Program-made: the position numbers and the translations under genes
The notes under the pieces: generated by a model
What the model saw: only the letters and a program-made list of their open reading frames with translations
What the model was told of the DNA's origin: nothing
Database searches by the model: none
Shown here: positions 20,090 to 32,787 of the stretch, one piece after another
Position numbering within the stretch: position 1 is the first letter of the stretch
Layout: the number at the start of each line of letters is the position of its first letter
Assembly (NCBI RefSeq): GCF_004362855.1
Contig: NZ_SNXW01000014.1
Span: 1-58,061 of the forward strand
Direction of reading: 5' to 3'
Origin: Aquabacterium commune
GTDB lineage: Bacteria > Pseudomonadota > Gammaproteobacteria > Burkholderiales > Burkholderiaceae_C
DNA: 58,061 nt

Positions 20090-21724
20090 TCAGCCGTCCG
20101 TCTCGCTGGCGGGGCGGCGGCCGTAGCGTGTGAGCAGGTCCTGCAGGCGCGCGGCCATCTCGGTGTGGGACTCCAGCTGCGTCAGGTAGCGCTGCCAGAT
20201 CATGTCGGCCAGCTCGACCGTGCGGGCGTTGCCGGTGTCGGCGCCGCGTTGCAGCAGCGTTTCCACGGCCTTGGCCGGTGCGCCGTTCTTGGCCTGGGCC
20301 AGGCAGCTTTCGGCCAGGGCGCTGAGCTGGCGGTAGCTTTCGCGCAGCATGTCGCCATAGGGCTCGTGGCTGGTCACCATCATGCACAGCATGCCGGTGA
20401 GCGGCTTGTTGGTGCAGAAGCGGCTGGCCAGGCGCTGCATCCAGGCATCGGCATCGGGCAGGTCGAGGCTGCGCTCGCGCAGGCGCGTGAGCACGGTCAT
20501 CATGTTGCCGGCGGTTTCGTAGTCGTAGTCCGGCTGCCCGAATTCGCGGGCCATGGTTTTCAGCCGACGCGAGGCTTCGGTGCCCTGGTTCTGCTGGACC
20601 AGGGCCAGCACCTGCACCAGCTCGTACATCCGGCGCAGCCGCGCACTGCGGGACTTGCGTTCGTGGGCGCGCAGCAGCTGGTTGACGCATTTGTGCAGCG
20701 CGGCGCCGTCGTCCTTGGCGAAGTGGGTCAGGGCCAGCATGACCACGCTCTGGAAATCGAAGGAGCGCGAACCCAGGCCCATGGCGATGGCGCGCTCCAG
20801 CACTTCGGCGGCCTCGTCGGTGTGGCCCAGGTGGAAGGCCAGCAAGCCCATCTTCTGCAGCCGGCCCACGGCATTGGGCGTGAGGCTGACGGCCTTCTGG
20901 TAGGTCTGGTAGGCGCGTTCGAAGTCGCCCACTTGCAGGTGAGCGCGGCCCATCACGTCGTAGGCGTCGGCGTAGCCCGGGCTGTCGAGGATGAGGGCGT
21001 CGAGCACGCGCAGTGCCGGTGGGATCTGGCCGGCCTCCACGTGGGCGCGCGCAATGCCCAGCCGCGCCCAGGGCATGGCCTTGGTGGCGTCGATGATTTC
21101 GAAGAGCGCGCGGGCCTCGTCGTGCCGGTTCAGGCGCAGCAGCAGCTCGCTGCCGATGCGGGCGGCGTAGATCCAGTACTCCGATTTGGCCTCCACGCGG
21201 GCCAGGCAGAGCTTGGTGGCCTCTTCGTATTGCTCGGTCTCGAGCGCCTTGAAGATGTCGGCCATGGCCTGTTTGCGCAGGCGCGCCACCTGGATGCGCC
21301 CGGCCAGTTCGTTGTGCGTGTGGGGCTTGAGCAGGTAGCAGTCCAGCGCGGCTTCGGCGGCTTCGGCGACCTTGGCGTACGAGGCTTCAGAGGTCACCAT
21401 CACGAAGATGGTGGAGAAGGGCAGGTGGTTGCCGGCGCGCAGCTCATCGAGCAGGTCGGTGCCGGTCTGGCGGGTGTCGCCGAAGTGGTAGTCGCACAGG
21501 ACGATGTCGTAGCGGGTGCGTTCCAGCTCGCCACGGGCGTCGTTGTAGCGGCCGACTTGCTTGATGCGGTCGCCGGGCACGCCGAGGTCGGACATCATCG
21601 TGCGCAGGATGCTGCGCGAGGTGAGGTTGCTGTCGATGACGAGCGCGCGGGCGCTGCGCATGTCGTGCATGGCATCGCCCAGCCCGGGTTTGGCTGTGCT
21701 GCTGGACGAGAAGACCTCATGCAT
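20090..21724 (-). CDS. Response regulator with REC and TPR domains (VieB-like plan)
   Basis: A 544-residue protein with an N-terminal receiver domain (24-145; phospho-acceptor D78 in VLCDYHFG, conserved K133 in LLKPHT). A long helical tetratricopeptide-repeat region follows (about 160-420; for example DAYDVMGRAHLQVGDFERAYQTYQKAV). There is no DNA-binding or enzymatic output domain, so it should act by protein contact. The REC+TPR plan resembles Vibrio VieB. It is 52 bases after a histidine kinase gene and has a close paralogue upstream of that kinase. Its stop is convergent with the decarboxylase gene 20 bases away. Confidence 0.85.
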   Translation of the reverse strand: MHEVFSSSSTAKPGLGDAMHDMRSARALVIDSNLTSRSILRTMMSDLGVPGDRIKQVGRYNDARGELERTRYDIVLCDYHFGDTRQTGTDLLDELRAGNHLPFSTIFVMVTSEASYAKVAEAAEAALDCYLLKPHTHNELAGRIQVARLRKQAMADIFKALETEQYEEATKLCLARVEAKSEYWIYAARIGSELLLRLNRHDEARALFEIIDATKAMPWARLGIARAHVEAGQIPPALRVLDALILDSPGYADAYDVMGRAHLQVGDFERAYQTYQKAVSLTPNAVGRLQKMGLLAFHLGHTDEAAEVLERAIAMGLGSRSFDFQSVVMLALTHFAKDDGAALHKCVNQLLRAHERKSRSARLRRMYELVQVLALVQQNQGTEASRRLKTMAREFGQPDYDYETAGNMMTVLTRLRERSLDLPDADAWMQRLASRFCTNKPLTGMLCMMVTSHEPYGDMLRESYRQLSALAESCLAQAKNGAPAKAVETLLQRGADTGNARTVELADMIWQRYLTQLESHTEMAARLQDLLTRYGRRPASETDG

Positions 21725-21776
21725 GGGCGCTCCTCTGGGTACTGCGGGTGCGTTTCATGGCGATTCCATGGCGATC

Positions 21777-22406
21777 TCAGGGCAGCGCCATGGTGAAGGT
21801 GGTGCCCTGGCCTGGGCTGCTGCCGAGCTGGATGCGCCCGTGGCGGCCGCTGTGCGCGTGCGCGTTCACCACGGCTTCTGCCAGGGCCGTGCCCAGACCG
21901 GTGGCGTTGGCCTGGCCGGGGTCGTCGGCATCGAGGCCAGGGCCATCGTCGTGCACGCGCCATACCAGGAAGCCGTTGGCCTGCGTCACGTTGATCTCCA
22001 CCCGCGTGCGGGCAAAGCGCACGGCGTTGTGGATGGCCGCGTCGAGCGCCAGTTGCACCAAACGGTGGTCAAAGTACCAGAACGCGGGGGCGGTGTCCAC
22101 GCAGGCGGTCTGTGTGACGACCTGGATGGGGCTGCCCTCCATCTGCAGCTTGACCGACCAGACGCGTTGCAAGGCCTGCAGCAGGTCCAGCGGGGATTCG
22201 TCCTCGCACAGGGCGCACAGGCCGTCGGTGCGGGCGCCGTACAGCGTCAGGAACTGGATGAACTGCCGGCGCAGTTCGGCGCAGTGCAGGTGGGCGCGTT
22301 GCGCCATCACGGGGGTGGGGTGGTCGATCAGTTCCGCGAGTTCGCCTTCCAGGCCACCCAGTGCGTTCTTGAGGTCGTGCGCGATGAGCGCGAGGGCGTC
22401 GCTCAT
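21777..22406 (-). CDS. Small soluble sensor histidine kinase
   Basis: A 209-residue protein made only of a dimerisation/phospho-acceptor helix (LIAHDLKNALGGL, H10) and a HATPase_c domain (N box AIHNAVRFA, G1 DDGPGL, G2 GLGTALAE). It has no membrane segment and no PAS or other sensor domain, so input must come through a partner. It lies between the two REC-TPR genes, 5 bases after one and 52 before the other, and is the probable phosphodonor of both. Confidence 0.85.
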   Translation of the reverse strand: MSDALALIAHDLKNALGGLEGELAELIDHPTPVMAQRAHLHCAELRRQFIQFLTLYGARTDGLCALCEDESPLDLLQALQRVWSVKLQMEGSPIQVVTQTACVDTAPAFWYFDHRLVQLALDAAIHNAVRFARTRVEINVTQANGFLVWRVHDDGPGLDADDPGQANATGLGTALAEAVVNAHAHSGRHGRIQLGSSPGQGTTFTMALP

Positions 22407-22411
22407 GGGGC

Positions 22412-24052
22412 TCAGCTTTGTGGGCTGGACGCGTCCAGCGTGCCCAGCGTTTCGCGGAAGTAGCGGCGCATCATGGTGACGCGGTCGTGGCCGGGCAGCA
22501 GCTTGTCAAGGCGGTCGAGGTGGTCGCGGATGGTGCCGATGCGGGGCTCGTCCAGCCTCTTCTTCAGGCGCAGGGCCATGCACTGGATCTGCGCGGCCTG
22601 CAGCAGCACGCCGGTGTTTTCGGGGTACTCGTGCGCGGCGTTTTCGATGATGCTCACGGCGTCGTCGATGCGGCTGTCGCGCAGCAGCTTGCGGGCGTCG
22701 GTGACCATGTTCTGCATGCTGGCCGTGGCCGACTCGATGACGGCCGAGACCTTGTCCTCGTGGCCGGTGTCTTGCAGCGCCTTGGCGATCATCTGCTTGA
22801 CCCGCAGGTTTTCGTGGTCGGCGCTGATGGCACTGCCCAGCAAGGCCAGACCGGCTTCTTCGTTGCCGGCCATCAGCTCGGCCTTGGCCAGGGCCACGGT
22901 GGCGAAGTCGGCCTTGCCTTTGCCCAGGCTGGCGCGGGCCTTTTCCAAGGTGGCTTCGGCCTGCTCGGGCTGCCCGTTGGCCATCTCCACCTGGGCCTGC
23001 AGCGACAGGGACGTGGCGCCGAAGCCCGGGTGGTCTTTGTAGTGGTTCTTCGCGTCCTGCAGCACGCGCAGGGCCTCGCTGGGTTCGCCGATGTCCACCA
23101 GGGTCTGGGCCAGCAGCAGGTCGTCCTGGGCCTGGGCCACGATGGTGCCCCGGCTGGCTTTGGCGGCCTTGCCCAGGGCCTGCTTGGCCATGTCGAGGTC
23201 GCCATTGCGGTAGGCCGATTCGCCCACCATGCGGTGCCGGCGGGTGGAGGGTACGACCATGGACGCATCGCGCAGCGTCCACAAGGCGCCCAACGGGTCG
23301 CCGCTGGCTTCCTGCGATTCGGCGACGACGTCGTAGGCCGCGACCATTTTTTCGCCTTCGGGCGATTCGATGATGTCTTGCGCCAGGCGGTGCGCTTCGT
23401 TGAAACGGCCTGCGGCCTTGTGGGCGCGGGCCACGCCGAGGCGGGCCCACAGCAGGTCGGGACGCACCTCCAGGGCCTGTTCGTACACGGCCTTGGCGTC
23501 TTCATGGCGTCCGAGTTTGAGCAGCGTCTGCCCCTTGAGCTGCAAGGCTGACATGAACCAGCGGTTGCGTTGCGCGATCAGTTCGTCAGCGGCCTGCAGC
23601 GCCCCGTTCAGATCGCTCTTGGCCAGGCGGGAGCTCACGGGCAGCAGGGCCTGGCGCTTTTCCAGCATGGCCTTGAGGCGGTCTTCGATGTCGCTGGCCG
23701 TGACGGGCTTGAGCAGGTAGGCGTCGGGGTGGTGCTCGGTGGTGGCCGCGACCGAGGCGTAGCTGCTCTCGGCCGTGATCATGAAAAACAGGCAATCGGC
23801 CGGCAGCAGGCCCTGCTCGCGCACGTGCTCGAACAGCTGCTGCCCGTCGGTGCGGTGGTTGAGGTTGAAGTCGCACATGATCAGGCCATACCTGTTGGCA
23901 CGGATCAGGCGGTAGGCGTCGTTCGCGTTCGATGCCACGTCCACACGGGTGATGCCCAGCAGCGCCAACTGGCCCCGCAGCGTCGTTTGCTGCACGGCCA
24001 TGTCTTCGATGATCAATGCTTGTATGTGAGACAGCGAACCTTGATACGCCAT
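22412..24052 (-). CDS. Response regulator with REC and TPR domains, paralogue
   Basis: A 546-residue protein with a receiver domain (8-125; D61 in MCDFNLN, K115 in LLKPVT) and TPR helices to the C-terminus. It is nearly the same length and plan as the gene at 20090. The start at 24052 (MAYQGSLSHI) is preferred over 24160 because GAGGGTGA lies just upstream and the receiver domain begins at once. It is first of a three-gene unit REC-TPR, histidine kinase, REC-TPR. Confidence 0.85.
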   Translation of the reverse strand: MAYQGSLSHIQALIIEDMAVQQTTLRGQLALLGITRVDVASNANDAYRLIRANRYGLIMCDFNLNHRTDGQQLFEHVREQGLLPADCLFFMITAESSYASVAATTEHHPDAYLLKPVTASDIEDRLKAMLEKRQALLPVSSRLAKSDLNGALQAADELIAQRNRWFMSALQLKGQTLLKLGRHEDAKAVYEQALEVRPDLLWARLGVARAHKAAGRFNEAHRLAQDIIESPEGEKMVAAYDVVAESQEASGDPLGALWTLRDASMVVPSTRRHRMVGESAYRNGDLDMAKQALGKAAKASRGTIVAQAQDDLLLAQTLVDIGEPSEALRVLQDAKNHYKDHPGFGATSLSLQAQVEMANGQPEQAEATLEKARASLGKGKADFATVALAKAELMAGNEEAGLALLGSAISADHENLRVKQMIAKALQDTGHEDKVSAVIESATASMQNMVTDARKLLRDSRIDDAVSIIENAAHEYPENTGVLLQAAQIQCMALRLKKRLDEPRIGTIRDHLDRLDKLLPGHDRVTMMRRYFRETLGTLDASSPQS

Positions 24053-24218
24053 GCGCGTCACCCTCTGGGACAAAGCCCTGGCTCTGCGGCGTGCAGGGTG
24101 CATCGCGGTGGAGCCAGGCTGTGTGCCGTTTTCGGCATGTGGAGGTGTGAACTTGAGCACACCAGCCTGACCGTGAGGTGCTGCATGGCTTCAAGGGCTC
24201 GGCCCTCGCAGACGTGAA

Positions 24219-24241
24219 GACGGCGCCACTGGGGCGCCGTC
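24219..24241 (-). terminator. Strong hairpin downstream of dnaJ
   Basis: GACGGCGCC (24219-24227) and GGCGCCGTC (24233-24241) form a perfect 9-bp GC-rich stem with a 5-base loop, 27 bases after the dnaJ stop. There is no clear U-run, so it may be a weak terminator or an mRNA-stabilising hairpin. Confidence 0.5.
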
Positions 24242-24268
24242 GTCTGGTTCAGCGCTTGAACCTGGGCA

Positions 24269-25411
<1,143 letters not shown>

Positions 25412-25436
25412 GGTGTTGGTGTCCAGACCCGACAAA

Positions 25437-25475
25437 GGCACAGGGCGTGAGCGAGGTGCTCACACGGCCTGTGCC
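25437..25475 (-). promoter_or_regulatory. Large hairpin in the dnaK-dnaJ intergenic region
   Basis: GGCACAGGGCGTGAGC (25437-25452) is complementary to GCTCACACGGCCTGTGCC (25458-25475) apart from a small internal loop; the apical loop is 5 bases. On the minus strand it follows the dnaK stop by about 30 bases and is followed by TTTGTC, 26 bases before the dnaJ start. It could attenuate read-through or be an RNA processing or stability element. Confidence 0.55.
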
Positions 25476-25503
25476 CTGTCAGAGTGGGGGCGAGCCCCGG
25501 TGG

Positions 25504-27456
<1,953 letters not shown>

Positions 27457-27563
27457 GAGGGTGCTCCTAAGGAATCTGTGAATCTGTGGTGTGCCCGGCC
27501 GCCTTCAGCGTCTGGCGCTGTCTGGCTTTGTCTGGCAGGTCGGCCGTGCGGTGCTTGATCTGG

Positions 27564-27591
27564 ATGTGCGAGCGACTGCAGCGATTTCAAG
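27564..27591 (-). promoter_or_regulatory. Candidate sigma32 heat-shock promoter of dnaK
   Basis: On the minus strand CTTGAA (27591-27586) matches the sigma32 -35 element. After 14 bases TCGCACAT partly matches the CCCCATNT -10 element. It lies about 110 bases upstream of the dnaK ATG. The -10 match is weak. Confidence 0.35.
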
Positions 27592-27657
27592 AGGCGTTTG
27601 TGAAGGCCTTGTCAAAAAAAGGGCTTCCAGTGCGCCTCCGTGAGCCTCAGTGCGCGT

Positions 27658-28185
27658 TCACTTGGGTGCGGCGACCGTGACCAGGGCGGGGCGCAGCACA
27701 CGGTCCGCGATCAGGTAGCCCTTTTGCAGCACGCCGACCACGGTGTTGGCTTCCTGCTCGGCCGGGACCATGCTGATGGCCTGGTGGATGTTGGGATCGA
27801 ACTTGGTGCCGGCGGCCGGGTTCAGCTCGATGACCTTGTTGCGCTCCAGGGCCGCGGCCAGCTGTCGCAGCGTGGCGTTCACGCCTTCCATGACCGTTTC
27901 GACCGGGGTGTCGGGCTTGGCGGTGTGGGTGGCCAGGGCGGCTTCGAGGCTGTCGCGCACGGGCAGCAGGCTTTCGGCGAAGGATTCCACGGCGAATTTG
28001 CGGGCCTTGCTGATTTCTTCTTCGGCGCGGCGGCGGATGTTTTCGGCTTCGGCCTTGGCGCGCAGGTAGGCGTCGGACACTTCGGTGTGCTTGGCTTGCA
28101 GCTCTGCGAACTGTTGCTCCAGCGTCAGCGGGCTGGCTTCAGCGCCTGCGTCGGCGTGTTCGGGCGTGGGGGTGGTCTCGCTCAT
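27658..28185 (-). CDS. grpE: Nucleotide exchange factor GrpE
   Basis: Releases ADP from DnaK. The 175-residue protein has an acidic N-terminus ([16 protein letters not shown]), a long dimerising helix ([32 protein letters not shown]) and the beta domain ([36 protein letters not shown]). The start at 28185 is preferred to 28236, which would add 17 residues with no family match. It is transcribed ahead of dnaK and dnaJ; no hrcA is present. Confidence 0.95.
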   Translation of the reverse strand: MSETTPTPEHADAGAEASPLTLEQQFAELQAKHTEVSDAYLRAKAEAENIRRRAEEEISKARKFAVESFAESLLPVRDSLEAALATHTAKPDTPVETVMEGVNATLRQLAAALERNKVIELNPAAGTKFDPNIHQAISMVPAEQEANTVVGVLQKGYLIADRVLRPALVTVAAPK

Positions 28186-28344
28186 GGTGGCAGGTGTGTC
28201 GGACGGGTTGTCGTGGGGCGCGCCTTGCGCGGGCATGCCGCTGCAAGTGGGGATGGGGTGACGGAATGCAAGTCCCGCCGAAGGGCGAAAATGTAACCGA
28301 AGCGCAGGGGCGGGCCGGCGTCGGCCCGTGTCAGCGCAGGCTGC

Positions 28345-28791
<447 letters not shown>

Positions 28792-28820
28792 CGGTTGTCA
28801 TCGGGTGAGGGCTGCGGATG

Positions 28821-30962
28821 TCACTGTCGGTGCTGACGGGCCAGGAAGCGCGCCGGGTCCATCGCGTCCCGCAATTCTGCTTCGACCGGGCAGACTGAGC
28901 CAGTGACCCAGTGCGCCAGAAGTTCCCCGGCCAGCGCCGCCCAGGTGATGCCGCGCGAGCCCAGGCCGCTGAGCACGTAGAGGCCTCCCTGGGTGAGGCC
29001 GCCCTGGGTGGGGCCGTCCAGGCTGTGGCGTTCGCGCGGCAGCATGCGCACTTGCTCGCGCCGTGTGTGGCGGGCGTCGCTCAGGCGGTCGGCGTGCCAG
29101 GGCAGGGCGCCGATCAGGGGCAGGCGGTCGGGCGTGGTGGCGCGCCAGCCGACGCGGCCGTCGAGGGGCTGGGTGTCGATGGGCGGTGGTGAGACGCCTT
29201 GGCCCTCGCCTGCGCTGTTGCCGCGCTCACCGTCCTTCTCACCGCCGCGCCAGGCGCCTAGCCGTTCGGCTTGCCGCAGGTTGTGCAGGTGGTCGGCTGC
29301 GCGCACGCCGGGGTGGGTGTCGTGGTGCTGTGTGGTGGCGCCGCACAGCAGACGGCCGTCTGGCAAGGCGAGCGCATAGCCGCCACCTGCCACGGGCAGG
29401 CGTGGCAGGGTGATGCGCGTCGATGCGCTGGCGTCGGGCACAGGCGGCAGCACGGTGATTTGGCCCCGCACCGCGCTCATCGGCAGGGGTGCTGTGGCCT
29501 GGCCGGGCGGCAGGGTGTCCAGCAGGGCCTGGGCCTGCCAGGCATTGGCCAGGACGAGCGAAGGGGCCTCGGCCAGCACCTGACCTTGCGCATCCAGTGC
29601 CTGCCAGAGGCCTCTGGCCTCGTCGCGCTGGATGCCGGTCACCTGACATGACCATTGCGTTTGCAAGGCGGCGCCGGCACGGGCTTCGGCGTCTGCCAGC
29701 AGCCACTGGGCATAAGCACCCGGTTGCAGCCAGCCTGCTTGCAGGAAATGCCACCCTCCGCTGGGCAAGGGCAGGCCGGACAGCACCTGGGCCTCGGCCT
29801 GGTTCAGCCAGCGTGCTTGTTCTGACAGCCAGGGTTGGCGCGCGAGCAGCGCCTGTGCGCTGGCCTCGTCCATGCGGGCGTCCAGGCGCAGCAGGCCTTG
29901 GCCTTGCCCGGGCAAATCGCCGCGCGCCAGCGCTGCATGCACACGCGCCCAGGTGGCCAGCGCCGCGGCGCGGTGCGCCCGTGCGTGGATGCCATCTTCC
30001 CCATGGACGATGCTGTGGAACAAACCGCCGGGGTTGCCTGAAGCGCCCAGTGCCGGGCCTTCGGCGGCATCCAGCAAGGTCACGCGCCAGCCCTGCCGAG
30101 CCATCGACCAGGTCGCGCTGCAGCCCGCCAGACCCGCTCCGATGACCAGGGCGTGGCGGTGCGCAGGCGCTGCCGCAGGCCACAGCCCGCCTGGCGACGC
30201 AGGTGCCACGAACCTGGGGACGTACCTGGCGCAGGTGCTGGCGGCTGCGCTCAGTGCGCCATCTTGGCCCTCAACGGTGCCGCTGTTCGTGCCAGCCCCC
30301 GGCGGCTGAACCGTGAAATGGGCACTTGCCAAGGCACTGAGCACGTCCGCAGAGGCGGCCTGGACACACAGCGTGGCCCCCGGTGCCGCCAGCCGGTTCA
30401 GCCGCGAGACCCACCGCGCTGCTCGGGTCTGAGCGCCGAGCGCATCCCGGCACGCCGGCAAACAGAATGCGTCGACCGACGCCACCAGGCTGGGCAGCAA
30501 GTCGGCGGGTTCGCCCACGCCCAACATCAGATGCAGGTGTTGCCCTGGCGCCAAGCTGAGGTGCGGGCCCTCGCACGTTGCGGCAGGGGCATCGTCCAGA
30601 CACAGGTGATGCCACCCAGGCGTCATGGGCGGCCAGAGTGCCGCCATGCGAGAGGCCAAACCAGAGGCCAAACCAGAGGCCGAACGGATCGCCCACGGGT
30701 GGCTGGCATCGCTCGAAGCCTGCGGGGCTTGAGGCTTGGGGTCGATGGCGATGACGGTGAGCCGGTCGCAGCGTTGCGGGTCGGCCCGCCAAGCGGCCCA
30801 GATGGCCATCACACCTTCGCCCTGCCCGAACCCGGTCACCAGGATGGCGAAGTGCTCGCGGCCTTGCCAGCGCGTGGGCAAGTCGTGGCCTGCCAGGAAC
30901 ACGTCGCTGGGGCTTGGCGCTGCCATCTCTCCCGTCACGCCCTCCGTCATCCCCGTCGCCAC
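28821..30962 (-). CDS. mnmC: MnmC-type tRNA modification enzyme, methyltransferase half degenerate
   Basis: A 713-residue protein in the layout of bifunctional MnmC, which finishes mnm5s2U34 in tRNA. The C-terminal FAD oxidoreductase domain is sound: dinucleotide motif VIGAGLAG at 273-280, then GASGNPGGLFHSIVHGEDG, and AVRGQITVLP and GLGSRGITWA near the end. The N-terminal methyltransferase domain is eroded: the SAM loop reads GFGQG (44-48). At 164-171 the sequence is DAFCLPAC where family members have DAxFLDGFAP with the catalytic aspartate. A triple four-residue repeat (SGLASGLAS region, 96-104) is also unusual. It probably retains only the oxidoreductase step. It lies 15 bases after bdhA. 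Confidence 0.85.
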   Translation of the reverse strand: MATGMTEGVTGEMAAPSPSDVFLAGHDLPTRWQGREHFAILVTGFGQGEGVMAIWAAWRADPQRCDRLTVIAIDPKPQAPQASSDASHPWAIRSASGLASGLASRMAALWPPMTPGWHHLCLDDAPAATCEGPHLSLAPGQHLHLMLGVGEPADLLPSLVASVDAFCLPACRDALGAQTRAARWVSRLNRLAAPGATLCVQAASADVLSALASAHFTVQPPGAGTNSGTVEGQDGALSAAASTCARYVPRFVAPASPGGLWPAAAPAHRHALVIGAGLAGCSATWSMARQGWRVTLLDAAEGPALGASGNPGGLFHSIVHGEDGIHARAHRAAALATWARVHAALARGDLPGQGQGLLRLDARMDEASAQALLARQPWLSEQARWLNQAEAQVLSGLPLPSGGWHFLQAGWLQPGAYAQWLLADAEARAGAALQTQWSCQVTGIQRDEARGLWQALDAQGQVLAEAPSLVLANAWQAQALLDTLPPGQATAPLPMSAVRGQITVLPPVPDASASTRITLPRLPVAGGGYALALPDGRLLCGATTQHHDTHPGVRAADHLHNLRQAERLGAWRGGEKDGERGNSAGEGQGVSPPPIDTQPLDGRVGWRATTPDRLPLIGALPWHADRLSDARHTRREQVRMLPRERHSLDGPTQGGLTQGGLYVLSGLGSRGITWAALAGELLAHWVTGSVCPVEAELRDAMDPARFLARQHRQ

Positions 30963-30977
30963 CGCATCAGGCTGCGC

Positions 30978-31760
30978 TCACTGCGCCAGCCAGCCGCCGT
31001 CCATGTTCCAGGCCGCGCCCCGCACCTGATCGGCACCGGGCGAGCACAAAAACACGGTCAGGTCGCCGAGTTGGGCTGGCGTGACGAACTGCAGCGAGGG
31101 CTGTTTCTCGCCCAGCAGCCCCTTTTGCGCCTCGGCCACGGACACGCCTTCGCGCTCGGCCTTGGCATCGATCTGCTTTTGCACCAGCGGCGTCAGCACC
31201 CAACCCGGGCACACCGCGTTGGCGGTGATGCCGGTGGTGGCCGTTTCCAGCGCGACCGACTTGGTCAGGCCCACCAGGCCGTGCTTGGCCGCGACGTAAG
31301 CCGACTTGCCAGCCGATGCGACCAGGCCGTGGGCCGAGGCGATGTTGACGATGCGGCCCCAGTTCTTGGCACGCATGCCCGGGATGGCCAGGCGCATGGT
31401 GTGGAAGGCCGAGCTCAGGTTGATGGCCAGGATGGTGTCCCACTTCTCGACGGGGAAGTCCTCGACGTTGGCCACGTGCTGGATGCCCGCGTTGTTGACC
31501 ACGATGTCCACGCCGCCGAAGTTGGCCAGGGCGTAGGCGAACAAGGCCTCGATCTCTGCGGGCTTGCTCATGTCCGCGCCGTGGTAGCCCACCTTGATGC
31601 CATGGGCCTTGCCCGCCTCGGCCACAGAAGCCTTGGGCGCATCGACATCGCCAAAGCCGTTCAGAATGATGTTCGCGCCCTGGGCTGCGAGCTTTTCCGC
31701 AATGCCCAGGCCGATCCCGCTGGTGGATCCGGTCACGAGGGCAGTTTTTCCGTTCAACAT
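30978..31760 (-). CDS. bdhA: 3-hydroxybutyrate dehydrogenase
   Basis: A 260-residue short-chain dehydrogenase that interconverts 3-hydroxybutyrate and acetoacetate with NAD, in polyhydroxybutyrate turnover. Cofactor motif TGSTSGIGLGIA, NNAG (in VVNNAGIQHV), catalytic Ser in NIASAHG and YVAAK (Tyr/Lys) are all present, as is the family-typical C-terminus ending RGAAWNMDGGWLAQ. The start at 31760 has GGAGGT upstream; the longer frame to 31937 is not coding. Confidence 0.93.
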   Translation of the reverse strand: MLNGKTALVTGSTSGIGLGIAEKLAAQGANIILNGFGDVDAPKASVAEAGKAHGIKVGYHGADMSKPAEIEALFAYALANFGGVDIVVNNAGIQHVANVEDFPVEKWDTILAINLSSAFHTMRLAIPGMRAKNWGRIVNIASAHGLVASAGKSAYVAAKHGLVGLTKSVALETATTGITANAVCPGWVLTPLVQKQIDAKAEREGVSVAEAQKGLLGEKQPSLQFVTPAQLGDLTVFLCSPGADQVRGAAWNMDGGWLAQ

Positions 31761-31845
31761 CTGGACCTCCGGTTCGCTTGAAGAAACAACGTGAAGAAAC
31801 ACAATGGTGACTGGAACCATTATCTGACGATGCCTGAGGACGACG

Positions 31846-32787
31846 ATGCAAAGTGCTGAAAACTTGACCCCGAGCCCATCGCTGCACCTCGTGAGCTGCC
31901 CGGGCGCCAGCCGCACCGATGCGCAGACCCACCGCATGGCCTACTGGCGTTGGGGCGATGCCGCCAACCCACGCGTGCTGATGTGCGTGCACGGCCTCAG
32001 TCGCCAGGGGCGCGACTTCGACACCCTGGCGCGCGAGCTCAGCCAGCATTACCAAGTCATCTGCCCCGACGTGGTCGGGCGTGGCCACTCCGACTGGCTG
32101 GCCGATGCCAAGGGCTACCAGATCTTCACCTACGCGTCCGACATGGTCGTGCTGGTGCAACACCTGCGCGCCTCGCTGGGCCTGGCGGCGGACCAAGTGC
32201 TGGACCTCGACTGGGTCGGCACCTCCATGGGCGGCCTGATCGGCCTGGGTTTCTCGTCGGTGCCGCCCCAAGTGTCGGGGGTGCGCCTGCGCCGCTTTGT
32301 GCTCAACGACGTGGGGCCGCGCCTGCGCGTCGAAGCCCTGCAGCGCATCGGCGACTACCTCGGCCGTCCGCTGCGTTTCGCCAGCGAGCAGGAGGCGGCC
32401 GATTACCTCTGGAGCATCTCCGCCGGCTTCGGCCCGCACACGCCCGAGCAGTGGCTGGCCTTGTCGCGGCCGCTGCTGCGTCCTGCGCCCGACGGCGACG
32501 GTCTGGTGCTGCACTACGACCCCGCCATCGCCGAGCCCTTCAAAGGCTTCAGCGCCGAAAGCGCGGCCAGTGGCGAGGCCGCTGTCTGGCAGGTTTATGA
32601 CGCTTTGACGTGCGAGGTCCTGTTGTTGCGCGGCGCCGATTCCGACCTGCTCGATGCCGACACGGCCCGAGAGATGTCCCAGCGCGGCCCGCGAGCGCGC
32701 CTCGTGGAATTCGCGGGCGTGGGCCACGCGCCCACCCTGATGGCGCCCGACCAGGTGCGCGTGGTCAAGGAGTTCCTGCTGGCATGA
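31846..32787 (+). CDS. Alpha/beta hydrolase
   Basis: A 313-residue alpha/beta-fold hydrolase. Oxyanion-hole region VHGLSRQGRDFD, acid/turn PDVVGRGHSDW, nucleophile elbow GTSMGG (Ser) and C-terminal catalytic His in GVGHAPTL are present. Substrate cannot be told; similar proteins are annotated as esterases or 2-hydroxymuconate-semialdehyde hydrolase-like. Divergent from bdhA and coupled to relA by an ATGA overlap, so both genes are in one transcript. Confidence 0.88.
   Translation: MQSAENLTPSPSLHLVSCPGASRTDAQTHRMAYWRWGDAANPRVLMCVHGLSRQGRDFDTLARELSQHYQVICPDVVGRGHSDWLADAKGYQIFTYASDMVVLVQHLRASLGLAADQVLDLDWVGTSMGGLIGLGFSSVPPQVSGVRLRRFVLNDVGPRLRVEALQRIGDYLGRPLRFASEQEAADYLWSISAGFGPHTPEQWLALSRPLLRPAPDGDGLVLHYDPAIAEPFKGFSAESAASGEAAVWQVYDALTCEVLLLRGADSDLLDADTAREMSQRGPRARLVEFAGVGHAPTLMAPDQVRVVKEFLLA

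Noticed and set aside
27600..27657. Intrinsic terminator between grpE and dnaK (T-run on the minus strand)
   Set aside because: The seven-T run is present but the upstream stem is poor, so I did not list it.
30655..30690. Short triple repeat in mnmC as a possible phase-variation tract
   Set aside because: Units are 12 bases, so copy-number change would not shift the frame.
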